A stretch of 64,000 nt of DNA from the NCBI GenBank assembly GCA_047621345.1, contig JBLHLW010000011.1, forward strand, positions 15,546-79,545. Reading direction: 5' to 3'. Position 1 is the first letter of the stretch; each line of letters begins with the position of its first letter. Positions 16,964 through 25,741 of this stretch are shown here, in pieces. The notes beneath the pieces are model-generated. The model ran no database searches. It was not told the origin of the DNA and worked only from the letters and a program-made list of their open reading frames with translations. Position numbers and translations under genes: made by a program. Source of the DNA: Actimicrobium sp047621345. Lineage in GTDB: Bacteria; Pseudomonadota; Gammaproteobacteria; Burkholderiales; Burkholderiaceae_D.

Positions 16964-18211
16964 TTAAGGGGTGATCTGGTAGCCATCGTTGAGCGTGCCC
17001 AGAAAGGTGATCACGTCATCGATTTCTTGCGCCGACAGGGCCGGCGCCATGCCGGGAAGCCGGTTGTAAGGTGCTTCGGACGTGTTGACATTTTTCCGGT
17101 AGGCGGCTGGCAGGTCATTGAACTTGTCGATGCTGCCGTCGGTGGCACGCGGATACCATTCTTCCGGATTGGTGTCGCGCCGGACATAAAAGCCCAGCAC
17201 ATCGCGCAAATTGGTGAACCGGCCATTGTGAAAAAATACTTTGCGGGTGGTGACGTTACGCAAGCTCGGGACCTTGAAAGCACCGCACAGGTCGGCGCGG
17301 TTGCTCAGGTCGGTGCGAGTCGGACCACACAGGCCAAGGTCGAAATAGGCCGGGTCCGCGTTGGCCGGAATGGTCGGATTGCGTGGCACACCAATATTGT
17401 CGTAGCTGAAATCGGTGAATAGCGGCGAGCTACCATCCGCACCCCGGGCGCTGGTGTGGCAGGCCGCACAATTGCCTTTGGCGGGATTGTTGAACAGCGT
17501 CAGTCCACGTAGTTCGGCACTGTTAAGTGCGACTTTGCCGGCCAGGAACTGGTCGTACTTGGCGTCAAACGGGAAAAACTCGTGATCCTCCTTCTGATAC
17601 TGCTGCAACGCGAACGCAAGACGTTCAACGGCTTGTTCGGGGGCGTTCAGAATGTCGCTGCCGAACACTTGCCGGAATTCTTCGACATAGGCCGCCTTGG
17701 ACAGGCGCACCGTCAGATCGGCTGCACTGATATTGGCCATTTCATGCACGGCCAGCAGCGGCACGCGGGCCTGTTCTGCGAACGTCGCAGCACTGCCGTC
17801 ACGATTGAATCCTGCCGTGGGGGTGCCGTCTTTTGCTAAAAAGAAAGCCGGTAGCAAGTTCAGATAACGCAACGATGGGACGGCGCGGGTGCCCGGCATT
17901 TGCTGGTTGGCACCGCCAAGTTGGACGGATAGCTCGTTCGATTGCGCGTGAGCATTGCCAGGATGATGGCACGTGGCGCAGGCCATTTGGCCGGAGGCCG
18001 ACAGGGACGTGTCGCTGAATATTTTTTGACCCAGCAGCGCCGCGGCGCTGAGGACAATAGTCGGAGGGGAGGATGTGGCAGAGGACTCGGTGGCACTGCC
18101 ACCGCCCCCGCAACCAGACAAGATCAGCACACTGAGCAGAGCAGTCCGGGTGCCGCTCAGTGGTAGGAAATATCGAACGAGCGGCGAGCGGTAAAGAGGT
18201 CGGGATGACAT
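16964..18211 (-). CDS. Di-haem cytochrome c peroxidase/MauG-like lipoprotein
   Basis: A 415-residue exported protein. A lipobox (LSGC, C34) marks it as a lipoprotein. Two c-type haem motifs are visible: CATCH (78-82) and CAACH (248-252), with the domain spacing of bacterial cytochrome c peroxidases and MauG-like enzymes. It has a further cysteine pair (LCGPTRTDLSNRADLCG), possibly a disulfide. It is the first gene of a five-gene minus-strand operon with a Fur box and promoter 46 bases upstream of its ATG. Role inferred: peroxide removal or electron transfer under iron limitation. Confidence 0.88.
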   Translation of the reverse strand: MSSRPLYRSPLVRYFLPLSGTRTALLSVLILSGCGGGGSATESSATSSPPTIVLSAAALLGQKIFSDTSLSASGQMACATCHHPGNAHAQSNELSVQLGGANQQMPGTRAVPSLRYLNLLPAFFLAKDGTPTAGFNRDGSAATFAEQARVPLLAVHEMANISAADLTVRLSKAAYVEEFRQVFGSDILNAPEQAVERLAFALQQYQKEDHEFFPFDAKYDQFLAGKVALNSAELRGLTLFNNPAKGNCAACHTSARGADGSSPLFTDFSYDNIGVPRNPTIPANADPAYFDLGLCGPTRTDLSNRADLCGAFKVPSLRNVTTRKVFFHNGRFTNLRDVLGFYVRRDTNPEEWYPRATDGSIDKFNDLPAAYRKNVNTSEAPYNRLPGMAPALSAQEIDDVITFLGTLNDGYQITP

Positions 18212-18256
18212 GAGAATGGGCGGGGTGACGGCGTTGATCGGGCTGGATTTTCTTCC

Positions 18257-18275
18257 AATGAGAATGATTCTAATT
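18257..18275 (-). promoter_or_regulatory. Fur box
   Basis: AATGAGAATGATTCTAATT is a near-perfect inverted repeat around the central G (eight of nine positions pair) and resembles the Fur consensus of the GATAATGATAATCATTATC type. It covers the predicted -10 element of the promoter for the di-haem peroxidase operon, so iron-loaded Fur would block it. Confidence 0.8.
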
Positions 18276-18295
18276 TAGAAAAAGGAATCAGGCAA
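18267..18295 (-). promoter_or_regulatory. Sigma-70 promoter of the peroxidase-porin-flavin operon
   Basis: On the minus strand, a -35 TTGCCT (18295-18290) and a -10 TAGAAT (18272-18267) are separated by 17 bases. The -10 lies inside the Fur box. The start codon is about 55 bases downstream. Confidence 0.65.
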
Positions 18296-18358
18296 GCCCC
18301 CGCCCGCTTGGTTCCCGTGTCTTGACATGTATTTTCAGTCAGCTTGTCAGTGCACCGA

Positions 18359-19048
18359 TTAGCCCGCGATAGGGATCAACAAGCTACGCAGCAATTCGCT
18401 GGCACCATCCCAAACAATCTGTACGCCAAGGCAGAGCAAAATGAACGCTGACAGCCGCATGAAAATCACGGTACCCGCTTCGCCTAACGGTTTCAAAAGA
18501 CGCTGCGCATAGCGAAATGCCAAATACAACAGAACAGCAATCACTAACAGCGCGAGCACCCCACCGCCCATCCGTGCCACCGACAGGCTCAGACGTTGGT
18601 CATTGAGCGAAACACCGACCGTGATGGCCGCTGCAAGCGATCCGGGACCGCAGCTAATCGGAAAGGTCAGCGGGTAGAACGCCTGACGCAGCGAGTGCTC
18701 ATTCGAATATTGGTCGGCCAGTTCGGTGCGGCGATCGTCAGTGACATGGCTGGCATTGAGCAAACGCCAAGCGTTGGCTGCGACGATCAGGCCACCGCCG
18801 ACCCGCACGATCGGCAGCGAGATACCAAAAAACTCCAATACGTACGAGCCGATCAGCATCGAACCGGCCATCAGCGCAAACATATTGCGTGCAATTTTGC
18901 GCGACAGCAGCGCACGCGTCTTGGTCGACGCCCCATGGGTCAAGCTGAGGAAAATCGGTGCAGTCGCTGCTGGATTAAGAATCGGTAGCAGCGCTGCTAG
19001 CACGAACAGGAAGCTTTTACCGAGTACCAGCAACAGTTCGATGGCCAT
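18359..19048 (-). CDS. MarC/UPF0056 family membrane protein
   Basis: A 229-residue integral membrane protein with six predicted helices and the family segments LPILNPAATAPIFLSLT and FPLTFPISCGPGSLAA-type region (here YPLTFPISCGPGSLAAAITV). MarC proteins are conserved but their substrate is unknown; the old link to antibiotic resistance was not upheld. It starts one base after the BCCT gene stop, so the two form an operon. No defects are seen. Confidence 0.9.
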   Translation of the reverse strand: MAIELLLVLGKSFLFVLAALLPILNPAATAPIFLSLTHGASTKTRALLSRKIARNMFALMAGSMLIGSYVLEFFGISLPIVRVGGGLIVAANAWRLLNASHVTDDRRTELADQYSNEHSLRQAFYPLTFPISCGPGSLAAAITVGVSLNDQRLSLSVARMGGGVLALLVIAVLLYLAFRYAQRLLKPLGEAGTVIFMRLSAFILLCLGVQIVWDGASELLRSLLIPIAG

Positions 19049-19049
19049 C

Positions 19050-20609
19050 TCAGGACACCGCTGTGGGTGGTGTTGGCATTGCGCGCAACTTCTGACGCAA
19101 CAATTTTTCCTGTTTTTGTTCTACCAGCCAGTCTTCGCGGATTGCTCGCAACAGTGAGTACGCCATGAGCATGATGACGATCGTGAAGGGCAGCGCGAAT
19201 ACGATAGTCGCAGTTTGGACCGCCTTGAGGCCGCCTGCCAGCAATAGACTGATCGCGATTCCTGCAACCAGTACGCCCCACACGACCTTAACCTTGTTGG
19301 GCGGGTTCGGATTGCCTCCGGTACTCATCATGCCCAGTACCAGCGTGGCGGAGTCACCTGAAGTGACAAAGAACACCATCACCAGCACCGTCGCCACGCC
19401 GGACATCAACATACCGAACGGTAGCGCGTTGAACATCGTGAACAGCGCCGTCGAGACATCGGCCTTGACTGCTTCGGTCAATGGAACGGCTTGCCAGATT
19501 TCCATGTGAAGCGCGGTGCCACCAAAGACCGAGAACCAGACGAAGGCTGCCAGTGTCGGTGCCAGCACGGTACCGATGATGAATTCGCGGATGGTACGAC
19601 CACGCGAAACGCGCGCAATGAACAGGCCAACAAAAGGCGACCAGGAGACCCACCAGGCCCAGTAAAAAATCGTCCATCCGCCAACCCAGCCGCCTTCGCT
19701 GAACGGTGTCATGCGCAAGCTCATACGCACGAATTCGCTGAGGTAGCTGCCCAGGGTGTTGGTAAAGGTATCAATGATCGCGACCGTCGGGCCGATCACG
19801 AAGACGGCCAGCGCCAGCAATGCAGCCAAGATTAGATTGATGGAGGAGAGCCATTTGATGCCGCGTTCAACGCCAGTCACTGCTGAAGTGATAAACAGCG
19901 CAGTGGTGATCGTGATGATGGCGACTTGCGAAGTATTGCTGACCGGCAGGCCAAACAAGGCATTGAGACCGCTATTGATTTGCAGTGCGCCTATGCCGAG
20001 TGAGGCGGCAACGCCGAATGCTGTGGCGATGACGGCAAGCACATTGACAATAACGGAGGAGCGTTTGGCAAGCTTCCAGGGCAGCGCTTCAATCGAGGTA
20101 CTGACCAGTGCTGCGCCATCGCGGCGGAATTGGAAAAATGCAATCGTCAGAGCGACGATGCTGTAGACCGCCCATGGATGCAGGCCCCAGTGGAAAAAGC
20201 TGTAACGCATTGCGGCATTGGCTGCGGCAGGCGTGTTGGAAACGATCCCCGGCGGCGCTGTGCCGTAATGCGAGATGGGTTCGGCCACCCCCCAGAACAC
20301 GAGTCCAATTCCCATGCCGGCGGCAAACAGCATTGCAAACCAGGACCCGACTGAAAATTCAGGTTCTTCGTCTTCCTTGCCGAGCTTCATGTTGCCGTAG
20401 CGACTGAAGGCTAGATACACCGTCAGGATGACCAGGGCGAGCACCACCCAGAGGTAAAGCCAGCCAAAGTCATGGGTAATAAAGGCGAGCGCCTGATCGA
20501 ATACAGCGCTCAGGGATGTCGGCGACAAGAGCCCCCACAGGACAATGGCCAGAATGGCGCCGGCGGAAAAAATGAGTTGCATGTTCGGATCCAGGTAAGT
20601 CGCTGTCAC
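19050..20609 (-). CDS. BCCT-family transporter (betaine/choline/carnitine type)
   Basis: A 519-residue carrier with about 12 membrane helices. The glycine stretch GMGIGLVFWGVAEP (98-111) is the BCCT sodium/substrate region, and WAWWVSWSPFVGLFIARVS is the conserved aromatic box. It has a short C-terminal tail, unlike long osmosensory tails such as that of BetP, so a metabolic or constitutive uptake role is more likely than strict osmosensing. The exact substrate cannot be read. A GC-rich hairpin (20692-20723, CCCCG/CGGGG arms) lies upstream of its start. Confidence 0.92.
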   Translation of the reverse strand: MTATYLDPNMQLIFSAGAILAIVLWGLLSPTSLSAVFDQALAFITHDFGWLYLWVVLALVILTVYLAFSRYGNMKLGKEDEEPEFSVGSWFAMLFAAGMGIGLVFWGVAEPISHYGTAPPGIVSNTPAAANAAMRYSFFHWGLHPWAVYSIVALTIAFFQFRRDGAALVSTSIEALPWKLAKRSSVIVNVLAVIATAFGVAASLGIGALQINSGLNALFGLPVSNTSQVAIITITTALFITSAVTGVERGIKWLSSINLILAALLALAVFVIGPTVAIIDTFTNTLGSYLSEFVRMSLRMTPFSEGGWVGGWTIFYWAWWVSWSPFVGLFIARVSRGRTIREFIIGTVLAPTLAAFVWFSVFGGTALHMEIWQAVPLTEAVKADVSTALFTMFNALPFGMLMSGVATVLVMVFFVTSGDSATLVLGMMSTGGNPNPPNKVKVVWGVLVAGIAISLLLAGGLKAVQTATIVFALPFTIVIMLMAYSLLRAIREDWLVEQKQEKLLRQKLRAMPTPPTAVS

Positions 20610-20811
20610 TGACAGCGGTGCTCGCCGAAAAGAGGTTCTGTTCCGGTCAAGCGGGCGCGATCTTAACAGAGCGCTGGCGCACAGGCGAAAACCCCGGCTA
20701 CGGTTAATCTATCCGAGTCGGGGTAATACGTATCTGTTCGCGTCCGCGCATGATGGCAGGTCGCGGCGTGCGGGTATGTGTGTTGCGCCGCTTTTGTCTG
20801 GAATCACGCGT

Positions 20812-20847
20812 AAAAAAACCCCGGGAATGACTTCCCGGGGTTTTTTT
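20812..20847. terminator. Bidirectional Rho-independent terminator
   Basis: A perfect CCCCGGGAA...TTCCCGGGG stem is flanked by A7 on the left and T7 on the right. It terminates actP on the minus strand and could also work on the plus strand. The gap 20610-20864 otherwise holds the BCCT promoter region. Confidence 0.93.
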
Positions 20848-20864
20848 AGTGAACTACCTGTGGA

Positions 20865-22529
20865 TCAGTGACCGGATGCACCCTCTGCACCGATACCGGT
20901 TTCCGAACGGACTTTCTGGGCTGGATAACCAGCACGATCGAGACGGGCTCGCTCGCTGTTGTCGGTGATCGAGAACAACCAGATACCCACGAAGCCGGCC
21001 GTCATCGAAAATAGTGCCGGTGACGTGTACGGGAAGAGCGCTTCGGTATGGCCGAGCACGTCAACCCATACTGATTTCGACACGACAGTCAGGCCGACTG
21101 CAGTGATCAAGCCCATGAAGCCGCCGATGGTCGCACCGCGCGTGGTGCAATCTTTCCACAGCACTGACATGAACAGGACCGGGAAGTTGGCCGATGCGGC
21201 AATCGCAAACGCCAGCGACACCATGAACGCGATGTTCTGCTTCTCGAACACGATACCGAGCACCACGGCGATGATACCCAGGCACAGCGTAGTGATGCGT
21301 GACACTTTCAATTCGCTAGCGCTGCTGGCCTTGCCTTTTTTGAAGACGGTGGCATACAGATCATGCGATACCGCCGACGCGCCGGACAAGGTCAAGCCGG
21401 CAACCACTGCCAGGATGGTGGCAAAAGCGACCGCCGAAATGAAGCCCAGGAACACATTGCCGCCGACCGCTTTGGCCAGGTGAATAGCTGCCATGTTATT
21501 ACCGCCCAACAGTTTGCCAGCGGCATCCTTGAATTCAGGATTGGTGCTGACTAGAACGATGGCGCCAAAGCCGATGATGAAAGTCAGGATGTAGAAGTAA
21601 GCAATCCAGGTAGTGGCCCAGAAGACTGACTTACGGGCTTCCTTGGCATTCGGTACGGTGAAGAAACGCATCAGGATATGCGGCAAGCCGGCGGTACCGA
21701 ACATCAGCGCCATGCCGAATGAAATTGCCGAGATCGGATCCTTGATGAAGTTACCCGGGCCCATGATCGATTGTCCCTTCTCATGGATTTCGACGGACTT
21801 CGCGAACAGTGCTTCCGGGCTGAAGCTGAACTGCTGCATCACGATGTAGGCCATGAAAGTGGCACCCGACAGCAGCATCACCGCCTTGATGATTTGCACC
21901 CAGGTGGTGGCGGTCATGCCGCCGAACAGCACATAGATCATCATCAGGCTACCAACGACGACAACGGCGATCCAGTATTCCAGACCGAACAATAGTTTGA
22001 TCAACTGGCCGGCACCAACCATCTGCGCGATCAGGTAAAACGCGACGACGACCAGCGTGCCGGATGCTGCGAAAATGCGGATCGGTGCTTGCTGGAAACG
22101 ATAAGCGGCGACGTCGGCAAAAGTGAAGCGACCGAGGTTACGCAGACGTTCGGCCATCAGGAAGGTAATGATCGGCCAGCCGACCAGAAAGCCGATCGAG
22201 TAGATCAGGCCATCGTATCCATTGAGGTACACGGCGGCGGAAATGCCGAGGAACGAGGCCGCTGACATGTAGTCGCCGGCAATTGCCAGGCCGTTCTGGA
22301 AGCCGGTGATGCCACCGCCGGCTGTGTAGAAGTCCGAGGCTGATTTGGTCTTGGAAGCGGCCCATTTGGTAATGAACAGCGTGAAAATAACGAAGGCGCC
22401 GAACATCCCAATGGCAGTCCAGTTGGTCGGTTGCTTGGCGACCTGACCTAGATCGGGTCCCGCGGCATACACAGTGCCAGCGACGGCGAGCAATGCCGCG
22501 GCCATGAAAAGGCGTTTGATGATCGACAT
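20865..22529 (-). CDS. actP: Cation/acetate symporter
   Basis: A 554-residue sodium:solute symporter (SSS family) of the ActP type, importing acetate and related short carboxylates. It has an N-terminal signal-like segment ending near VYAAGPDLG, about 13 helices, and the segments GDYMSAASFLGI and RFFTVPNAKEARKSVFWATT typical of ActP. Its start overlaps the stop of the DUF485 gene by one base (TAATG). Acetate released from acetamide by the nearby amidase could be a substrate only if it is excreted; no direct link is seen. Confidence 0.94.
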   Translation of the reverse strand: MSIIKRLFMAAALLAVAGTVYAAGPDLGQVAKQPTNWTAIGMFGAFVIFTLFITKWAASKTKSASDFYTAGGGITGFQNGLAIAGDYMSAASFLGISAAVYLNGYDGLIYSIGFLVGWPIITFLMAERLRNLGRFTFADVAAYRFQQAPIRIFAASGTLVVVAFYLIAQMVGAGQLIKLLFGLEYWIAVVVVGSLMMIYVLFGGMTATTWVQIIKAVMLLSGATFMAYIVMQQFSFSPEALFAKSVEIHEKGQSIMGPGNFIKDPISAISFGMALMFGTAGLPHILMRFFTVPNAKEARKSVFWATTWIAYFYILTFIIGFGAIVLVSTNPEFKDAAGKLLGGNNMAAIHLAKAVGGNVFLGFISAVAFATILAVVAGLTLSGASAVSHDLYATVFKKGKASSASELKVSRITTLCLGIIAVVLGIVFEKQNIAFMVSLAFAIAASANFPVLFMSVLWKDCTTRGATIGGFMGLITAVGLTVVSKSVWVDVLGHTEALFPYTSPALFSMTAGFVGIWLFSITDNSERARLDRAGYPAQKVRSETGIGAEGASGH

Positions 22530-22834
22530 TACAGAACCTCTTTGTGAATGGTCGCGGTCAGCGCATCGAACTCGTTATTGGCGCGCCGGACATAAATGCC
22601 GGTGATGATGACTGTAAAAATGATCACGAACAGTCCGATGGGTATGCCCCAAGTCATGACGCCGGCGCCTATTTTTGCACCCAGCAATTCCTTGTCGAAA
22701 GCAATCAGTGTGATGAAGCCGTAATACACGATCAACATCAGCCAGGTCATTGTCCAGCCATAGGACGAACGTGTCGCTACCAGTTTCTGGTAGCTAGGGT
22801 TGGCCATCACCCGTTCAACGAGCTTATCTTCCAT
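22529..22834 (-). CDS. yjcH: DUF485 membrane protein (YjcH-like)
   Basis: A 101-residue protein with two membrane helices (about 26-46 and 60-82), preceded by the conserved NPSYQKLVATRSSYGW segment. DUF485 proteins almost always precede actP, as here, and are thought to support the symporter; the mechanism is not known. An AGGAGACAAAAG ribosome-binding site precedes the ATG. Confidence 0.92.
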   Translation of the reverse strand: MEDKLVERVMANPSYQKLVATRSSYGWTMTWLMLIVYYGFITLIAFDKELLGAKIGAGVMTWGIPIGLFVIIFTVIITGIYVRRANNEFDALTATIHKEVL

Positions 22835-23170
22835 CTTTTGTCTCCTGTTTTTTATGTGATTACTGCAGCGCTGCTTTTTAACGCGAGCGCTGCTGCACTC
22901 CGCGCTACAAGCCGCGGTGTAAAAATTAACGCGCGCCGAACACTATCAGCGATTACTTACCGCCATCTTACGATGGTGAAAATTCGCCGGAATGATCGCT
23001 TTCGGGCCCCTTTCACGGCCTCTGGCTGGCCATGCCCGCTGAGTATGCGAGGCAGCGTACAGACTTGGTTGGTCAATCCCCACATAGTGTTGTCTAGGCT
23101 AGCGCGCCATTGCGCGCACGATTTCGGTCCGGCGGAGAAGATCTCGCCTGGCCTCACAGGAGAACTGAAC
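22835..23170. promoter_or_regulatory. Divergent intergenic region yjcH / SDR
   Basis: This 336-base gap contains the promoters of both divergent genes. A perfect 8-base inverted repeat, GCAGCGCT (22865-22872) and AGCGCTGC (22886-22893), lies close upstream of yjcH and could be an operator or leader hairpin. A CAGGAG site precedes the SDR start. No small ORF worth calling was seen. Confidence 0.4.
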
Positions 23171-24046
23171 ATGCTTCAAAAAAACAATGGACACACCAGT
23201 TCGGACACCCCGGTCTGGTTCATTACCGGCTGCTCAACCGGTTTTGGCCGCGAACTTGCCACTCAGGCACTCGAGCAGGGTTACCGCACCGTTGTGACGG
23301 CGCGCAATACGTCAGACATTAGCGATCTTGCTGCGCTGGGTGATGCGCTGGTACTGACCCTCGACGTGACTGACCAAGCCCAGGTCGATGCGGCCGTACA
23401 AGCGGCGATGACACATTTCGGCCGCATTGACGTGCTCGTCAACAATGCCGGCATTGGCTACTTCGCAGCGGTGGAGGAGAGTGACGAAGAACAGGTCCGA
23501 CGCATGTTCGAGATCAATCTCTTTGGCGTGAGTCGCATGATCCGCGCGGTGTTGCCGGGCATGCGCCAGCGGAGTGCCGGCTTCATTGTCAATCTGTCGT
23601 CGATTGGCGGCCTGCGCTCGTTCCCGGCCGTCGGGTATTACAACGCGACCAAATTTGCGGTTGAGGGCTTATCCGAAGCCTTGTGGCAGGAAGTCGAGCC
23701 GCTTGGCATTAAGGTCATGCTGGTCGAGCCGAGCGGATTCCGTACCGACTGGGCGGGCCGTTCGGCCAATGAAATCACCGTGCCGATCGATGACTACCTC
23801 GCCACCGCCGGTGCTTGGCGTGCACAAGTACGGGCCTCGTCAGGCAAGCAGCCTGGTGATCCTAAACGTGCCGCCCATGCCATCATCAGCGCGGTCTCTG
23901 CCGCTCAACCGCCGCACCGACTGCTGTTGGGGAACAATGCTTACGACGGAGCGATCGAAAAAATCGATCAGCTACGTGCAGAATTCACCGCATGGGAAGC
24001 GGTCTCGCGCGGGGCTGATTTTCCGCAAGATCCTGCATCTCGTTAA
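23171..24046 (+). CDS. Short-chain dehydrogenase/reductase
   Basis: A 291-residue classical SDR. The nucleotide-binding motif TGCSTGFG lies at 19-26, NNAG near 95, the catalytic serine in VNLSSIGG, and the Y-x3-K pair in YYNATK. An aspartate after strand 3 (LDVTDQ) is present, but coenzyme choice is not certain. The length and C-terminal region resemble oxidoreductases annotated as YqjQ/DltE-like; the substrate is unknown. The ATG is set by an AGGAG site; the frame is open far upstream but not coding there. A decayed alcohol dehydrogenase follows after 17 bases. Confidence 0.9.
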   Translation: MLQKNNGHTSSDTPVWFITGCSTGFGRELATQALEQGYRTVVTARNTSDISDLAALGDALVLTLDVTDQAQVDAAVQAAMTHFGRIDVLVNNAGIGYFAAVEESDEEQVRRMFEINLFGVSRMIRAVLPGMRQRSAGFIVNLSSIGGLRSFPAVGYYNATKFAVEGLSEALWQEVEPLGIKVMLVEPSGFRTDWAGRSANEITVPIDDYLATAGAWRAQVRASSGKQPGDPKRAAHAIISAVSAAQPPHRLLLGNNAYDGAIEKIDQLRAEFTAWEAVSRGADFPQDPASR

Positions 24047-24063
24047 TTTTTTTGGGAAATATC

Positions 24064-24691
24064 ATGAGCCAATATCAGCTCAGGCCGACGCTGCCTTTTA
24101 TCCCCGGTCATGAGGGCCTCGGCATTGTGATGGTGCTCGGTGCCGGTGTGCAGGCATTGCGAGCGCTGCCTGGCCGCTTGGGAGTCGGTCTGCGCAGATG
24201 CCCAATTCGGTGGCTAGACCAAGAACGGCGGCTTTGCCGAATACATCCTGGCTGACCCGAACTACGTCGCCTCTATCCCGGAAGGCCTGTCGGCGGTCGA
24301 GGCAGCGCCAAGCATTTGCGCAGGCGTGACAACCTACAAAGGCATCAAGGAAACTGTGGCCCGGCCTGGTCAGTGGACTTGCGGCGACCTGCCACCCGGC
24401 GAGTTTCCGACGCCACTGTCGGACGTGGTAGCCGACTGCATCACGATTCGTGACTCGTTTGTCGGCACACGCCAAGCCATGAACGAAGCGCTCGCCTATG
24501 CCGTTGCCGGCAAGGTGAAGGCCTATATCGGAGTACAACCGCTGACGGCGATCAATCAGATTCTTGAGCGAGTTGAAAAGGGCGAGGTACCATTAGGCGT
24601 GGTAATCAATTTCCCCCCCCGCTGCCGGTTGATACTGTTGAGTAGTGCTGCCGGCCTGGAACAACGACTTGTGACGAGGAGCGTGCAATGA
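24064..24691 (+). pseudogene. Zinc alcohol dehydrogenase (AdhP-like) relic
   Basis: Pieces of a medium-chain Zn-alcohol dehydrogenase are recognisable in two frames. 24064-24220 (frame 1) carries the LPFIPGHEGLGIV segment of the catalytic domain. From 24221 (frame 2) KNGGFAEYILADPNYV, IPEGLSAVEAAPSICAGVTTYKG and ARPGQW follow the normal order. Directly after PGQW comes TCGDLPPGEFPTP and the C-terminal SFVGTRQAMNEALAYAVAGK region. The N-terminal 50 or so residues and the whole NAD-binding Rossmann segment (GxGxxG) are missing, and there is a frameshift. An 8-C run lies near its 3' end (24613-24620). It overlaps the usp start by four bases. Confidence 0.85.
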
Positions 24692-25506
24692 CTTACTCAA
24701 CCTTGATGGTTCAACTTGAATTGGGCCAGCCCAATACCGATGTGTTACGTATCGCTGCTGATCTGGCGCATCGCTTCGATGCGGCCGTTATCGGTATTGC
24801 AGGCTGTCAGCCGATGCAGATGGTGGTCGGCGACGGCTACATTTGTGGCGATCTGATCGCTGAAAACGACCAGCTTGTCGTGACTGAAATAGCAGCGGCG
24901 GAAGAGCAGTTCCGCACGGCACTGGCCGGCTGCACCGGGGCATTGTCGTGGCGAGGTAGTCGGTCGTGCTCATCGATTGCGGATTACGTCGCCCGCGCGG
25001 CGCGTGCTGCTGATCTGATTGTCGTTGGCACCGCGTCGGATGCGGCCGATGCACAGCGGCGGTTAAATCTGGATGATCTGGTGATGCAGGCAGGGCGTCC
25101 ACTGTTAGTGGTGCCGCCAGCGGCCACGCCGCTGCAACGCGTCATGATTGGCTGGACCGACACGCGCGAAACTCGGCGTGCCGTTGCTGATGCGTTGCCA
25201 TTGTTAAAAATGGCATCGCAGGTCGTGGTGGCAGAACTCGATCCTGACGGCGAGCAGGATGCTGCCCATACGCGACTTGACGATGTCTGCGCCTGGTTAC
25301 GCCGTCATGGTGTTGACGCGACGACGGTCGCCGTCGTGTCGCACGGCGATGAGGCGAAGCAGTTGCAGAGTCTCGCCGACGAGCAGCGTGCCGACGTAAT
25401 CGTTGCCGGCGCGTTTGGTCATAGCCGGTTGCTGGAATGGGTGCTTGGCGGAGTGACGCGTAGCTTGCTGGTGCCGGTGGGGCGTTGTTCTTTGCTGTCG
25501 CATTGA
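24688..25506 (+). CDS. Tandem universal stress protein
   Basis: A 272-residue protein with two Usp domains (about 1-145 and 146-272). The second has the ATP-binding pattern G-x2-G-x9-G-(S/T) in GAFGHSRLLEWVLGGVTRS. The first is degenerate at that motif (VGTASDAADAQRR), so only one site may bind nucleotide. Such proteins aid survival under stress or energy limitation; the exact role here is unknown. Translation start overlaps the end of the pseudogene frame. A family A repeat lies just downstream. Confidence 0.88.
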   Translation: MTYSTLMVQLELGQPNTDVLRIAADLAHRFDAAVIGIAGCQPMQMVVGDGYICGDLIAENDQLVVTEIAAAEEQFRTALAGCTGALSWRGSRSCSSIADYVARAARAADLIVVGTASDAADAQRRLNLDDLVMQAGRPLLVVPPAATPLQRVMIGWTDTRETRRAVADALPLLKMASQVVVAELDPDGEQDAAHTRLDDVCAWLRRHGVDATTVAVVSHGDEAKQLQSLADEQRADVIVAGAFGHSRLLEWVLGGVTRSLLVPVGRCSLLSH

Positions 25507-25538
25507 CACGCGGTTGTCGGCATTCAAAAGTGCGGCAA

Positions 25539-25648
25539 GTAGGGTGGGCACGGCATCATCGTGCCCCACGCGCGCGCATTGGCGAGCGCCGATCTTGCCG
25601 CGTTATTCGGTGTGCGCGCGTGGGCACAAAAGGCCGTGCCCACCCTAC
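25539..25648. repeat. Family A repeat, one unit
   Basis: It runs from GTAGGGTGGGCAC at the left to GTGCCCACCCTAC at the right, with inner GCGCGCGTGGGCAC. The middle differs from the 124-bp array units, so this copy is a diverged single unit. It lies between convergent usp and msrA. Confidence 0.85.
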
Positions 25649-25684
25649 TATATGACGTGCTGCCGATGAGGTGATGGGAGTTGC

Positions 25685-25715
25685 GTAGGGTGCAATAACC
25701 GAAGTGCATTGCACC
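25685..25715. repeat. Family B palindrome, single copy
   Basis: TAGGGTGCAATAACCGAAG is followed by TGCATTGCACC; the GGTGCAAT/ATTGCACC arms pair. It sits directly beside a family A copy in the usp-msrA gap. Confidence 0.8.
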
Positions 25716-25741
25716 GGATGCACTGACACATCCCCGTACGC

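Noticed and set aside
16202..17422. 406-residue plus-strand ORF
   Set aside because: It lies opposite the porin and di-haem peroxidase genes, which have clear motifs; it is a GC-driven shadow frame.
22544..23170. Upstream extension of the SDR gene (500-residue frame)
   Set aside because: The added part overlaps the divergent yjcH gene and promoter region; the Rossmann fold starts normally from 23171.
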